Shown here: in pieces, positions 14,411-23,696 of the stretch
How the letters are laid out: the number at the start of each line of letters is the position of its first letter
Position numbering within the stretch: position 1 is the stretch's first letter
Source of the DNA: Acaudatibacter sp035532115
Lineage (GTDB): Bacteria; Pseudomonadota; Alphaproteobacteria; Caulobacterales; Caulobacteraceae
Direction: 5' to 3'
NCBI GenBank assembly: GCA_035532115.1
Contig: DATKRO010000027.1
Location: forward strand, 1 to 64,000
Length of the DNA: 64,000 nt
Made by a program: the position numbers and the translations under genes
The notes under the pieces: generated by a model
Databases searched by the model: none
Told to the model about the DNA's origin: nothing
What the model saw: only the letters and a program-made list of their open reading frames with translations

Positions 14411-15391
14411 TCAGTCGGCAAGGCGCGCGCGAACCTCGTCGTTGCGGAGCAGCGCTTCGAAATAGGCGATGGTGCGTGCGAGGCCGTCCTCGAGCGCCGT
14501 GGCGGGCGCCCAGCCGAGCTGCGCTTCGGCGCGGGCGATGTCGGGGCGGCGCTGGCGCGGGTCGTCGGCCGGGAGCGGGCGGTGCACGAGGCGCGACGCC
14601 GAGCCGGTGAGGCCGACGATCAGGGCCGCGAGATCGCGCATGGAAATCTCGGCGGGATTGCCAAGATTGATCGGACCGGTGACCTCGGCCGGGCTCGCCA
14701 TCAGCCGCGCCAGCGCCTCGATCAGGTCATCGACGTAGCAGAACGAGCGCGTCTGCCCGCCGTCGCCATAGAGGGTGATGTCGCGCCCCATGAGCGCCTG
14801 GACGATGAAGTTGGAGACCACGCGGCCGTCGTCGGGGGCCATGCGCGGGCCATAGGTGTTGAAGATGCGCGCCACCTTGATGGCGAGGCGGTGCTGGCGC
14901 CAATAGTCGAAGAACAGGGTCTCGGCGCAGCGCTTGCCCTCGTCATAGCAGGCGCGCGGGCCGATCGGATTGACGTGGCCCCAGTAGTCCTCGCTCTGGG
15001 GGTGCTGGGCCGGATCGCCATAGACCTCCGAGGTCGAGGCCTGCAGGATGCGCGCGCCCAGGCGCCTCGCCAGCCCCAGCAGGTTGATGGCGCCGTGCAC
15101 GCTGGTCTTGGTCGTCTGCACCGGATCGTGCTGGTAGTGGATGGGCGAGGCCGGGCAGGCGAGATTGTAGATTTCGTCGACCTCGACATAGAGCGGGAAG
15201 GTCACGTCGTGGCGCATCAGCTCGAAATTGGGCCGACCGAGCACCGTCTCGAGGTTGCCGCGCGCTCCGGTGAAGAAGTTGTCGACCCCCAGCACCTCGG
15301 CGCCCGCCGCCACCAGGCGCTCGCAAAGGTGCGAGCCAAGGAAGCCGGCGGCGCCGGTGACCAGCACGCGCCGGCGCAACGGAAGGCTCAT
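14411..15391 (-). CDS. UDP-glucuronate decarboxylase-type SDR
   Basis: A 326-residue extended short-chain dehydrogenase. The NAD motif TGAAGFLGSHL (from residue 12), the strand VDNFFTG, the NLACPASPIHYQ segment and the catalytic STSEVYGD and YDEGKR motifs match UDP-xylose synthase, which converts UDP-glucuronate to UDP-xylose for surface polysaccharides. ATG 15391 overlaps the stop of the upstream glycosyltransferase (ATGA), so the two are co-expressed. dTDP-glucose dehydratase is a less likely alternative. Confidence 0.85.
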   Translation of the reverse strand: MSLPLRRRVLVTGAAGFLGSHLCERLVAAGAEVLGVDNFFTGARGNLETVLGRPNFELMRHDVTFPLYVEVDEIYNLACPASPIHYQHDPVQTTKTSVHGAINLLGLARRLGARILQASTSEVYGDPAQHPQSEDYWGHVNPIGPRACYDEGKRCAETLFFDYWRQHRLAIKVARIFNTYGPRMAPDDGRVVSNFIVQALMGRDITLYGDGGQTRSFCYVDDLIEALARLMASPAEVTGPINLGNPAEISMRDLAALIVGLTGSASRLVHRPLPADDPRQRRPDIARAEAQLGWAPATALEDGLARTIAYFEALLRNDEVRARLAD

Positions 15392-16464
15392 GTCGCGGTC
15401 CCCTCGTTCAAGGCGCTCTCGACGACGTGGCGGGCGACGGCGTCGGGCGTGTGATGCGCCAGCACGTGCTCTCGCCCGCACCGAGCGATGCGCGCCAGGC
15501 CCGGCTTGTCGGCGAGCGCGGCCCTGACCGCCCGCGTCAGGGCGCCGGGCTCGGGATCGTAGTAGAGGGCGTGCTCGCCGCCGACCAGCGGCGCATGGCG
15601 CTCGATGGTGGGGCTGTTGATCAGCGGGACGGAACCGCAGGCCAGCGCCTCGTAATGGCGAAAGCAGTCCCAGCCGAAACCCTCCGGCGACCAGACCAGC
15701 CAGGCGCCCGCGCAGCGGCGGTAGAACTCCTCGCGCGGCAGCGGCGCGGCGGCGATGTCGATGGCGAGCCCCTCGGCCCGCAAGGCCTCCAGTTCGTGAA
15801 GGCCGCGCGCCCTGAGGCTGGACGAGCCCTCGACGCGGCCGGCGAAGAACACGTCGCACGTCTTCGGCGCCAAGGACCGGTCCGGCGGCGCCTCCCAGTC
15901 CAGGGGCAGGCCGAGGGAGAGCGGTCGCAATCTGGCGATGCGCGCCCGGTTGCGCGGCACGCGGCGGAAGCGGGCAGTGGGCAGGTGGGCGTGCGCGGTC
16001 TTCAGGAAGACGCGCCAGCGGTCGGCCGGCAGCTCGCGCTTGAAGAAGAGGCGGCAGCGATCGAGCAGGAAGAGGTTGTTGCGGTTGATCACCGGCAGAT
16101 CCTCGTGATCGAGCACCGCCATCGGCGCGCGGCCGCGCCAGCGCAGCAACTGCGGCGCGAAAGCGCGCAGCAGCGCCGGCCGGCGCTTCAGCGCGCGGCG
16201 CGAGAACAGCAGCCGGCCGAGGTGGCGCCAGCTCCAGGGCGCCGAGAAGGTCGGCTGACAGACGACCAGGCTGACGCCGGGGTCGCCCAGCGCCCGCCAC
16301 AGGCCGCCGAGCGAGCCCAGCTCGCGCACCCCGGCGGGCCGGTCCCGCCGGGAGACGGTGGCGAAGAAGAGGGTCTCGTCCGGGAATGCCCGAGCGACGA
16401 ACGGCTGGGCGCCGATCTCGATGATCGCCAAGGCGCCGCGAGGACGATCGGTTGAGGGGGCCAC
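15388..16464 (-). CDS. Glycosyltransferase-like protein
   Basis: A 358-residue protein without a signal peptide. The C-terminal half has a glycosyltransferase-type donor site (SPEGFGWDCFRHYEALACGS, then PLINSPTIERHAPLVGGEHA and YYDPEPGALTRAVRAAL). The N-terminal half (FFATVSRRDRP, RRALKRRP) is not distinctive. It is probably a GT-B enzyme transferring a sugar to a cell-surface glycan; its partner uxs-type gene could supply UDP-xylose. The family number is uncertain. Confidence 0.6.
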   Translation of the reverse strand: MAPSTDRPRGALAIIEIGAQPFVARAFPDETLFFATVSRRDRPAGVRELGSLGGLWRALGDPGVSLVVCQPTFSAPWSWRHLGRLLFSRRALKRRPALLRAFAPQLLRWRGRAPMAVLDHEDLPVINRNNLFLLDRCRLFFKRELPADRWRVFLKTAHAHLPTARFRRVPRNRARIARLRPLSLGLPLDWEAPPDRSLAPKTCDVFFAGRVEGSSSLRARGLHELEALRAEGLAIDIAAAPLPREEFYRRCAGAWLVWSPEGFGWDCFRHYEALACGSVPLINSPTIERHAPLVGGEHALYYDPEPGALTRAVRAALADKPGLARIARCGREHVLAHHTPDAVARHVVESALNEGTAT

Positions 16465-16518
16465 GGCGCCACCTATCGGCTCGGCCTGCCGCGGTCAAAC
16501 CGGACGCGGCGGGCGGGC

Positions 16519-17823
16519 TCAGCCGATGGCCCAGCTGACCACGAGCGCGACGCTGGCGGCGGTCGCCAGCGCGGTGGTGGCCCAGCCGAGCAGGCGCGTG
16601 CCAAGGCCATTGACGCGCGCGCCCATGATGTTGCGGCTGCTGGTCATCGAGACGATCAGCGCCAGCAGCACCGGCGTCGAGAAGCCCTGGACCACGCCGG
16701 CCAGGACCAGCGCCTTCATCGGATTGAGGCCGAGGAAGTTGAAGCCGACGGCCGCCGCGGTGAAGGCTGCGATGGTCGCGTAGAAGAGCTTGGCGTCCCT
16801 GGCCCTGGCGTTCAGGGTGCCTTTCACCCCGAAGGTCTGCAGCAGGTCGTAGGCGGCGCCCGCGGTCATCACCGGCACGGCGAGGCAGCCGACGCCGGCG
16901 ATGCCGGCGGCGAAGAGCAGCGCCGCAGCCGGGCCGGCCAGCGGCGTCAGCGCCTGGGCGGCGGCCGCGGCGCTGCGGACGTTGCGGTGGCCGGCGGGAT
17001 AGAGCGTCGAGGCGGTGGCGAGCACGACGAAATAGAGCACCAGGTCGGCCGCCACCATGCCGGCCAGCACGTCCTTGCGCGTGCGCGACAGCTCGGCGCG
17101 GGTGGCGCCCTGGCGCTGGGCCAGACGAGTATGGCCGGCGGCGATCTCCTCCTCGACCTCGACGTTCGACTGCCAGGAGAACAGATAGGCCGAGAGGCTG
17201 GCGCCCAGCGCCGCCTCGAGCAGGCCCAGAAAGTCGCGGCTCAGCTCCACGTGGGGCGCGAAGGTGGCGCGCAGCACCGCGCCGAGATCGGGTCGGGCGA
17301 GCAGCCCCGAGCCGACGTAGGCGAGGAGCGCCAGCGACAGCCAGCGGAAGACGTTGCGGATCAGCCTGTAGGAGCCGAACACCTGCAACGAATAGAGCCC
17401 GGCGCCGGCGACGGCGACGATCAGCGGGATCGGCGCGGCCACGAACATTCCCAGCGCCGCCCCGACGCCGCCCAGGTCGGCGCCCGCCTCGATGGTGTTG
17501 CCCACGAGCACGCCGGCCAGCACCGGGTAGAGCAGCCAGCGCGGACAGCTGTCGTGGAGGACCCGGAAGAGGCCGCGTCCGGAGACCTGGCCAAGCTTGG
17601 AGCACAGGTAGACCACCACGTACATCATCGGCAGCATGGCCGGCGCGACCCAAAGGAACGCCGGGCCGAAGCGGGCGCCGGCGCTGGCGTAGGTCCCGAT
17701 CGCCGAGGGATCGTCGTCGGCCGCGCCGGAGATCAGCCCGAGCCCGAGGGCGTGCGCCGGGCCGCCGCGAGGCGGGCGCCGGGACGCGGGCTGCGGCCGC
17801 GCGGAGATGTCGTCGTCGCGCAT
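16519..17823 (-). CDS. NRAMP-family divalent metal transporter
   Basis: A 434-residue membrane protein with about eleven hydrophobic segments. The first unwound-helix motif reads ISGAADDDPSAIGTYASAG where canonical NRAMP has DPGN, and the TM6 region is GVGCLAVPVMTAGAAYD rather than the usual AxMPH. It therefore belongs to a divergent NRAMP branch, and transport of Mn2+ or Mg2+ is a family-level expectation only. It starts at ATG 17823. The neighbouring copper genes may only be close by chance. A second, different NRAMP gene lies at 59614. Confidence 0.8.
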   Translation of the reverse strand: MRDDDISARPQPASRRPPRGGPAHALGLGLISGAADDDPSAIGTYASAGARFGPAFLWVAPAMLPMMYVVVYLCSKLGQVSGRGLFRVLHDSCPRWLLYPVLAGVLVGNTIEAGADLGGVGAALGMFVAAPIPLIVAVAGAGLYSLQVFGSYRLIRNVFRWLSLALLAYVGSGLLARPDLGAVLRATFAPHVELSRDFLGLLEAALGASLSAYLFSWQSNVEVEEEIAAGHTRLAQRQGATRAELSRTRKDVLAGMVAADLVLYFVVLATASTLYPAGHRNVRSAAAAAQALTPLAGPAAALLFAAGIAGVGCLAVPVMTAGAAYDLLQTFGVKGTLNARARDAKLFYATIAAFTAAAVGFNFLGLNPMKALVLAGVVQGFSTPVLLALIVSMTSSRNIMGARVNGLGTRLLGWATTALATAASVALVVSWAIG

Positions 17824-17900
17824 CGCTCGCCGGCGCGTCCCATTCGCGGTGGCTGCAAGTCCTGGCTAACGCGCCAGGACGCGGCGAGGCTCCGGGCGGG

Positions 17901-18173
17901 TCAGAGCGGCGCCCGCTCCAGCAGCTCGATGAGTTCGCCGGCCTTGCGGCGCTGCTCGGACCGGTCGCCGCCGGCGATGGCCGCTTCGATGCAGTGGTCG
18001 AGGTGGTTCTTCAGGATCTCGCGCTCCACCCGCGCCAGGGCGGCGCGGACGGCGCGAAGCTGGGTCAGCACGTCGATGCAGTAGCGATCTTCCTCCAGCA
18101 TGCGCGCCACGCCGCGCACCTGGCCCTCGACGCGCCTCAAGCGGTTGCGCAGCTTCTGCTTGTCGTCGCCCAC
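17901..18173 (-). CDS. csoR: CsoR/FrmR-family metal-sensing repressor
   Basis: A 90-residue all-helical repressor. RLRRVEGQVRGVARMLEEDR opens the family, followed by the first ligand Cys in YCIDVLTQL and the His-x3-Cys pair in NHLDHCIEAA, the copper-binding pattern of CsoR. GTG 18173 has GGAGAG seven bases upstream. It is divergent from the copper ATPase, with a palindrome between them. Copper binding would release the operator and induce the ATPase. Confidence 0.88.
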   Translation of the reverse strand: MGDDKQKLRNRLRRVEGQVRGVARMLEEDRYCIDVLTQLRAVRAALARVEREILKNHLDHCIEAAIAGGDRSEQRRKAGELIELLERAPL

Positions 18174-18199
18174 GCGAGGCTCTCCTGGATTCTGTTCTC

Positions 18200-18216
18200 A
18201 TACCCATATGGGGTAT
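18200..18216. promoter_or_regulatory. CsoR-type operator between csoR and the copper ATPase
   Basis: ATACCCATATGGGGTAT is a 17-base near-perfect palindrome with the TACCC/GGGTA arms typical of CsoR operators. It lies 27 bases upstream of the ATPase start and on the promoter side of csoR, so one repressor can control both. Confidence 0.7.
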
Positions 18217-18242
18217 CCTGCCGACAGATCGAGGAGCATCCC

Positions 18243-20576
18243 ATGGCGCATGAACATCTTCACGCGGACGCCGAGAAGGATGGAGCCGAGAAGGATCCGG
18301 TGTGCGGCATGACGGTGGACCCGGCGCGGACGCCGCACCATGCCGAGCACGGCGGGCGCACCTATCACTTCTGCGGCGCGGGCTGCCGGACGAAGTTCAT
18401 CGCCGATCCGCGGCGCTACCTGGAGCCGCGCGCTGCGGAGCCGGTCCGGCCGGCGGCGAGCGAGGGCGCGCTCTACACCTGCCCGATGCATCCCGAAGTC
18501 CGCCAGGTCGGCCCGGGCGCCTGTCCCATCTGCGGCATGGCGCTGGAGCCGATGACGGTGACGGCCGACGCCGGACCCAATCCCGAACTCGCCGACATGA
18601 CCCGCAGATTCTGGATCGGGCTCGTCCTCACCGTTCCGGTGCTGGCCCTGGAGATGGGCGGGATGATCGGCCCCTGGGGCAGGCTCATGGGGCGCGGGGC
18701 GAGCGAGTGGATCCAGCTGGCGCTGGCGAGCCCGGTGGTGCTCTGGGCCGGCTGGCCGTTCTTCGAGCGCGGCTGGGCCTCGCTGGTCTCGCGCCGGCTC
18801 AACATGTTCACCCTGATCGCCATGGGGACCGGCGTCGCCTGGGCCTACAGCGTCGCCGCGGTGCTGGCGCCCGGGGCCTTCCCGGCGGCGTTCCGCCAGG
18901 CGGACGGCGCCATCGGAGTCTATTTCGAGGCCGCGGCGGTGATCACCGTGCTGGTGCTGCTGGGCCAGGTGCTGGAGCTGCGGGCGCGCGAGCGCACCTC
19001 CGGGGCGATCAAGGCGCTCCTGAACCTCGCGCCCAAGACCGCGCGGCGTCTTGGCGACGACGGCGCGGACGAGGAGGTCGGGCTGGAGGCGATCGGCGTC
19101 GGGGACCGGCTGCGGGTGCGGCCGGGGGAGAAGGTCCCGGTGGACGGCGAGATCCTCGAGGGCCGCGCCAGCATCGACGAATCCCTGGTGACCGGCGAAT
19201 CCATGCCGGTGACCCGCGAGGCCGGCGCCAAGGTCATCGCCGGCTCGATCAACCGGACCGGCGGCTTCGTCATGCGCGCCGAGAAGGTCGGCGCCGACAC
19301 CTTGCTGGCCCGCATCGTACAGATGGTCGCCGAAGCCCAGCGCAGCCGCGCCCCGATCCAGCGCGTGGCCGACCGGGTCTCGGGCTGGTTCGCCCCGGCG
19401 GTGATCGGCATCGCCATCGCGACCGCCGTCGTCTGGGCGCTGGTCGGCCCGGAGCCGCGGTTCGCCTACGCCCTGGTGGCGGCGGTCTCGGTGCTGATCA
19501 TCGCCTGCCCGTGCGCGCTCGGCCTGGCGACGCCGATGTCGATCATGGTGGGGGTCGGGCGCGGCGCGCAGGGCGGCGTGCTGATCAGGAACGCCGAGGC
19601 GCTGGAGCGCTTCGAGGCCATCGACATCCTGGTGTTCGACAAGACCGGAACCCTCACCGAGGGGCGGCCGGCAGTGACGCAGATCCTGACCGCGCCGGGC
19701 TTCGACGAGGCCGAGCTGCTGCGCCTGGCCGCCAGCCTGGAGCGCGGCAGCGAGCACCCCCTGGGCGAAGCCGTGCTGCGCGCCGCGCAGGCGCGCGGCC
19801 TGCGCCTTTCCGAGGCGCAAGAGTTCGACTCGCCCGTCGGCAAGGGAGTGACGGGCATCGTCGATGGCCGTCGCGTGGCGCTGGGCGGAGCGCCGCTGAT
19901 GGCCGAGCAGGGGGTCGAGACAGGATCGCTGGCCGCCGAGGCCGAGGCGATGCGCAAGGAGGGCGCCAGCGCCATCTTCGCCGGCGTCGACGGCAGGCTC
20001 GCCGGCATCTTCGCCATCGCCGATCCAATCAAGGCCTCTACCGCCCGCGTGGTGGGCGAGCTGAAGCGCCAGGGCCTGCGCCTGGTGATGATGACCGGCG
20101 ACAATCGCACCACCGCCCTGGCGGTGGCGGAGCGGCTGGGGATCGAGGAGGTGGAGGCCGAGGTGGCGCCCCAGGACAAGGCCGCGGTGGTGCAGAGGCT
20201 GCGCGCCGAAGGCCGCATCGTCGCCATGGCTGGCGACGGCGTCAACGACGCCCCGGCCCTGGCCGCGGCCGAGGTGGGCGTGGCCATGGGGGCCGGCTCG
20301 GACGTGGCCATCGAGAGCGCCGGCGTGACGCTGCTGAAGGGCGATCTCGAGGGCCTGCTGCGGGCGCGGCGGCTGTCGCGCGCGGTGATGCGCAACATCC
20401 GCCAGAACCTGCTCTTCGCCTTCGTCTACAACGCCGCCGGCGTGCCGATCGCCGCCGGCGTGCTCTATCCGGTGTTCGGCCTGCTGCTCTCGCCGGCGAT
20501 CGCCGCGGCGGCGATGTCGGCCTCCTCGCTCAGCGTCATCGGCAACGCCCTGCGGCTGCGGACGGCGCGGCTCTGA
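18243..20576 (+). CDS. copA: Copper-translocating P1B-type ATPase
   Basis: A 777-residue P1B ATPase. The N-terminus lacks the usual HMA CxxC domain. Instead it has a YHS domain (DPVCGMTVDP, about residue 20) and a heavy-metal-binding CPMHPEVRQVGPGACPICGM segment (about residue 80). It then has the actuator TGES loop, the membrane CPC motif (IIACPCALGLATP), the phosphorylation motif DKTGTLTEG and the hinge MAGDGVNDAPAL. It exports Cu+ from the cytoplasm. ATG 18243 follows GAGGAG. It is regulated by the adjacent CsoR through the palindrome at 18200. Confidence 0.92.
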   Translation: MAHEHLHADAEKDGAEKDPVCGMTVDPARTPHHAEHGGRTYHFCGAGCRTKFIADPRRYLEPRAAEPVRPAASEGALYTCPMHPEVRQVGPGACPICGMALEPMTVTADAGPNPELADMTRRFWIGLVLTVPVLALEMGGMIGPWGRLMGRGASEWIQLALASPVVLWAGWPFFERGWASLVSRRLNMFTLIAMGTGVAWAYSVAAVLAPGAFPAAFRQADGAIGVYFEAAAVITVLVLLGQVLELRARERTSGAIKALLNLAPKTARRLGDDGADEEVGLEAIGVGDRLRVRPGEKVPVDGEILEGRASIDESLVTGESMPVTREAGAKVIAGSINRTGGFVMRAEKVGADTLLARIVQMVAEAQRSRAPIQRVADRVSGWFAPAVIGIAIATAVVWALVGPEPRFAYALVAAVSVLIIACPCALGLATPMSIMVGVGRGAQGGVLIRNAEALERFEAIDILVFDKTGTLTEGRPAVTQILTAPGFDEAELLRLAASLERGSEHPLGEAVLRAAQARGLRLSEAQEFDSPVGKGVTGIVDGRRVALGGAPLMAEQGVETGSLAAEAEAMRKEGASAIFAGVDGRLAGIFAIADPIKASTARVVGELKRQGLRLVMMTGDNRTTALAVAERLGIEEVEAEVAPQDKAAVVQRLRAEGRIVAMAGDGVNDAPALAAAEVGVAMGAGSDVAIESAGVTLLKGDLEGLLRARRLSRAVMRNIRQNLLFAFVYNAAGVPIAAGVLYPVFGLLLSPAIAAAAMSASSLSVIGNALRLRTARL

Positions 20577-20707
20577 AAGGGGTGCGCGCCGGCTTCGCCT
20601 GGCCGGGGTGGCGACGATGATGAGCGTGTCGTCGATCCGGGATCTTTGCCGTGCGCCGGCCTTCCGGTAGTGGCGCGGCCGCGCTCCAGGGCGCAAGCTG
20701 ACGGGAG

Positions 20708-21805
20708 ATGACGGTTCAGCACCGCTTGGCGCCCTGGCGCCGGCCCGGAGCGGCCCTGGCGCTGGCGTCGGCCGCGCTCTTCGGCGCCAGCACGCCCATG
20801 GCCAAGCTGCTGCTCGGCGGCGGCGTCGACCCCTGGCTGCTCGCCGGGCAGCTCTATCTGGGCTCGGGACTGGGCCTGGGGCTGACGGTGCTGGCGCGCG
20901 CCGCGCTCGGGCGCCCCGCCGCGGAGGCGCCGCTGCGGCGCGCCGACCTGCCCTGGCTGGCGCTGGTGGTGCTGGCCGGGGGCGTGATCGGACCGCTGCT
21001 GCTGATGCTCGGCCTGGCGCGGACGCCGGCGGCTTCGGCGGCGCTGCTGCTGAACCTGGAGGGCCTGGCCACCATGGGACTGGCATGGCTGGTGTTCCGC
21101 GAGAACGTCGATCGCCGGCTGCTGGTCGGGGCGCTGGCGATCCTCGCCGGCGCGGGCCTCGTCTCCTGGCAGGGCGGTCGTCTGGGGATGGGCCTCGGCG
21201 CCCTCGCCATCGCCGGCGCCTGCCTCGCCTGGGGCGTGGACAACAATCTGACCCGCCGGCTCGCTTCCGCCGATCCGGTGCAGATCGCCGCCATCAAGGG
21301 GCTGGTGGCCGGGGTGGTGAATCTCGGGCTCGCCCTGGCGCACGGCGCGCAGATCCCCTCTGCGTCCGTCGTCGCCGGCGCGGCCCTGGTGGGGTTCCTC
21401 GGCTACGGCGTCAGTCTCGTGCTCTTCGTCCTGGCGCTGCGCCACCTGGGCGCGGCCAGGACCGGGGCGTATTTTTCCACCGCGCCGTTCATGGGCGCGG
21501 GGCTGTCGCTGGCCATCTTCGCCGAGCCGCTCACGGCGCAGCTCGCGGCGGCCGCGGCGCTGATGGGGGCGGGGGTCTGGCTGCACCTTGCCGAGCGCCA
21601 CGAGCACGAGCACGCGCACGAGCCGCTGGGCCACGAACACCGCCACGTGCACGACGAGCATCACCGCCACGAGCACGGGCCGGCCGATCCGCCCGGCGAG
21701 CCGCACACCCATTGGCATCGCCACCGGCCGATGCGACACAGTCACCCGCACTACCCGGACCTGCATCATCGGCACGCTCACGCGCCGAAAGCATCGAAGC
21801 CATAG
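20708..21805 (+). CDS. EamA-family transporter with histidine-rich tail
   Basis: A 365-residue protein. About ten transmembrane helices form two EamA (DMT superfamily) halves, for example ASAALFGASTPMAKLLLGGG at the start and ACLAWGVDNNLTRRL in the middle. The last 73 residues contain 24 histidines (HEHEHAHE, HRHVHDEHHRHEHG and similar). The tail suggests binding of Ni, Co, Zn or Cu and the position after copA fits metal handling, but the substrate is unknown. The cytoplasmic tail could be a metal buffer or sensor. Confidence 0.8.
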   Translation: MTVQHRLAPWRRPGAALALASAALFGASTPMAKLLLGGGVDPWLLAGQLYLGSGLGLGLTVLARAALGRPAAEAPLRRADLPWLALVVLAGGVIGPLLLMLGLARTPAASAALLLNLEGLATMGLAWLVFRENVDRRLLVGALAILAGAGLVSWQGGRLGMGLGALAIAGACLAWGVDNNLTRRLASADPVQIAAIKGLVAGVVNLGLALAHGAQIPSASVVAGAALVGFLGYGVSLVLFVLALRHLGAARTGAYFSTAPFMGAGLSLAIFAEPLTAQLAAAAALMGAGVWLHLAERHEHEHAHEPLGHEHRHVHDEHHRHEHGPADPPGEPHTHWHRHRPMRHSHPHYPDLHHRHAHAPKASKP

Positions 21806-21840
21806 GTCGGCTGCGCCGGGCGCGGGGGAGGAGGCGCGAG

Positions 21841-23250
21841 ATGTCGCTGACCGAGCAGGCCTTCGGCGAACTGATGCGCCTCTACGGGCGCGAGCGGCCG
21901 GACTACCTCGGTTTCGATGAAGCGCCGCCGGCGCTGGCGACGCGCTTTGCGGCCGACGAGGCGGCGAGCGCGGCCATTGCGGCCGGAGCGAGCGTCGCAG
22001 CGGACCTGTGGACCTTGCGCACCGGCGCGGCTCAGGCCGTCGAGGTGGCGACCCGCGAGGCCGCCGCCGCGCTGACCAGCTTCCGATACATCGGCTTCGA
22101 CGACCCCGCCGCCGCGCCAGTCGGACGCGATCCGGCGGTGGCGCGCAGCCCGCTGATGGGATTTCATCCGACCCGGGACGGCCGCCACGTGCTGCTGCAC
22201 CCGAGCTTCCCGCCGGGGACCCAGCGCATCCTGCGCGCGCTCGGCTGCGGAGCGGCGCCCGACGCGGTGAAGGGCGCCTGCCTCGCCATGGACGCCCAGG
22301 ACATCGAGGACGCGGTGGCCGCCGAGCGCGGCTGCGCCGGCGTCGTGCGCACGCCCGAGGAGTGGGACGCGAGCGAGCAGGGCCGGCTGCTGGCCGCCCG
22401 ACCCGTGGTCGAGGTGATCAAGTTCGCCGACAGCCCGCCCGAGCCGATGCCGGAAGGGGGCGACGCGCCGCTGGCGGGCCTGCGCGTCCTCGACCTGACG
22501 CGCGTCCTCGCCGGCCCCACCTGCGCGCGCACCCTGGCCCAGTACGGCGCCGAGGTGCTCTATCTGGCCTCGCCGAACCTGCCGGCTTCGACCGGCTTCA
22601 TCCCCGACACCAACCACGGCAAGCTCTCGGCCTGGCTCGACCTGGCGAGCGGCGCCGGACGCGCGAAGCTGCGCGACCTCGCCGCCGGCGCCGATGTCTT
22701 CTCCCAGGGCTACCGCACCGGCGCCATGGAGCGCATGGGCTTTGGCCCGGCCGAGCTGGCGGCGCTGCGGCCGGGCGTCGTCTACACCTCGATCAACTGC
22801 TACGGCCATGAGGGGCCGTGGCGCGACCGCGCCGGCTGGGAGCAGCTCGCCCAGACGGTCACCGGCATGGCGCACGTGCATGGCGCAGGCGAGGGACCGG
22901 CCCTGCAGCCCGGCGCGGTCACCGACTACACCACCGGCTTCTTGGCCGCGTTCGGCGCCCTCGTCGCCCTCTATCGGCGCGCGCTCTACGGCGGCAGCTA
23001 TCTGGTGCGGGTGTCGCTGTGCCAGACCGGCATGTGGATGCGCGGCCTCGGCATCGGCGGTCCGGACCGGCTGGAGCAGGTTCGGTCGCTGACGGCCGAG
23101 GAGATCGGCGGCTTCACCGTCCGCAGCCAGTCCGGATTCGGCGCAATGACCCATCTGCGCCCGCCGGTGCGCATGAGCGCGACGCCGCCGGCGTGGCGAC
23201 GCCCGGTCGTCCCGCTGGGAACCCATCCGCCCGAGTGGCCGGCGCCTTGA
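21841..23250 (+). CDS. CaiB/BaiF-family CoA-transferase
   Basis: A 469-residue protein starting at ATG 21841 after GGAGGAG. The family III CoA-transferase motif LAGLRVLDLTRVLAGPTCAR is clear, followed by DTNHGKLSAWLDL, where the catalytic Asp precedes the NHGK segment, and GPWRDRAGWEQLAQ. The N-terminal 190 residues form a second, poorly conserved half. Such enzymes move CoA between carboxylic acids; the substrate is not evident. The start lies 35 bases after the His-tailed transporter. Confidence 0.85.
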   Translation: MSLTEQAFGELMRLYGRERPDYLGFDEAPPALATRFAADEAASAAIAAGASVAADLWTLRTGAAQAVEVATREAAAALTSFRYIGFDDPAAAPVGRDPAVARSPLMGFHPTRDGRHVLLHPSFPPGTQRILRALGCGAAPDAVKGACLAMDAQDIEDAVAAERGCAGVVRTPEEWDASEQGRLLAARPVVEVIKFADSPPEPMPEGGDAPLAGLRVLDLTRVLAGPTCARTLAQYGAEVLYLASPNLPASTGFIPDTNHGKLSAWLDLASGAGRAKLRDLAAGADVFSQGYRTGAMERMGFGPAELAALRPGVVYTSINCYGHEGPWRDRAGWEQLAQTVTGMAHVHGAGEGPALQPGAVTDYTTGFLAAFGALVALYRRALYGGSYLVRVSLCQTGMWMRGLGIGGPDRLEQVRSLTAEEIGGFTVRSQSGFGAMTHLRPPVRMSATPPAWRRPVVPLGTHPPEWPAP

Positions 23251-23396
23251 CGCGTCCAATCGCGCTCCAGGATCACCTCCCGCGTTGTTCGCCAGACCCG
23301 CAACGCGGCCAACCGGGAATGCCGGACGCACCCACGCATTCGGATAGGCGACGTGACGGTGTTCGATTGACGGGGCGAAAACAGCGACTGCGAGGC

Positions 23397-23696
23397 CTAT
23401 GAGGCGCCAGGCTCACCGCCGCTCGGCACGAGGTGGATGTCGAGGCGGCGACCGATCGCAGCCGCGTAGCGGGCGATCATCTCGAACGTCGGCATGTGCC
23501 GGGCGTTTTCCAGGCGCGCGACGACGGATTGCGAGGCGCCCATCCGGGCCGCGACGTCGGTCTGCGTCAGACCGGCCGCCTGCCGCGCCTCGATCATTTC
23601 CCCGACAACAGCGAAGATGGGACCGAGCCGGTCATACGCAGCTTTGACCTCGGGGTCGGTCAGCAAGTTCCGCCGGAGCTTCGCGAGGCTGGTCAT
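23397..23696 (-). CDS. HigA/XRE-type antitoxin (partner of a broken toxin)
   Basis: A 99-residue XRE protein: EVKAAYDRLGPIFAVVGEMI, then the helix-turn-helix AGLTQTDVAARMGASQSVVA and RLENARHMPTFEMIARYA. This N-terminal extension is typical of HigA antitoxins paired with Gp49-like toxins. ATG 23696 overlaps the toxin stop (ATGA). The reading frame is intact although the toxin gene upstream has a frameshift, as expected if the antitoxin is kept after the toxin decays. Confidence 0.85.
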   Translation of the reverse strand: MTSLAKLRRNLLTDPEVKAAYDRLGPIFAVVGEMIEARQAAGLTQTDVAARMGASQSVVARLENARHMPTFEMIARYAAAIGRRLDIHLVPSGGEPGAS

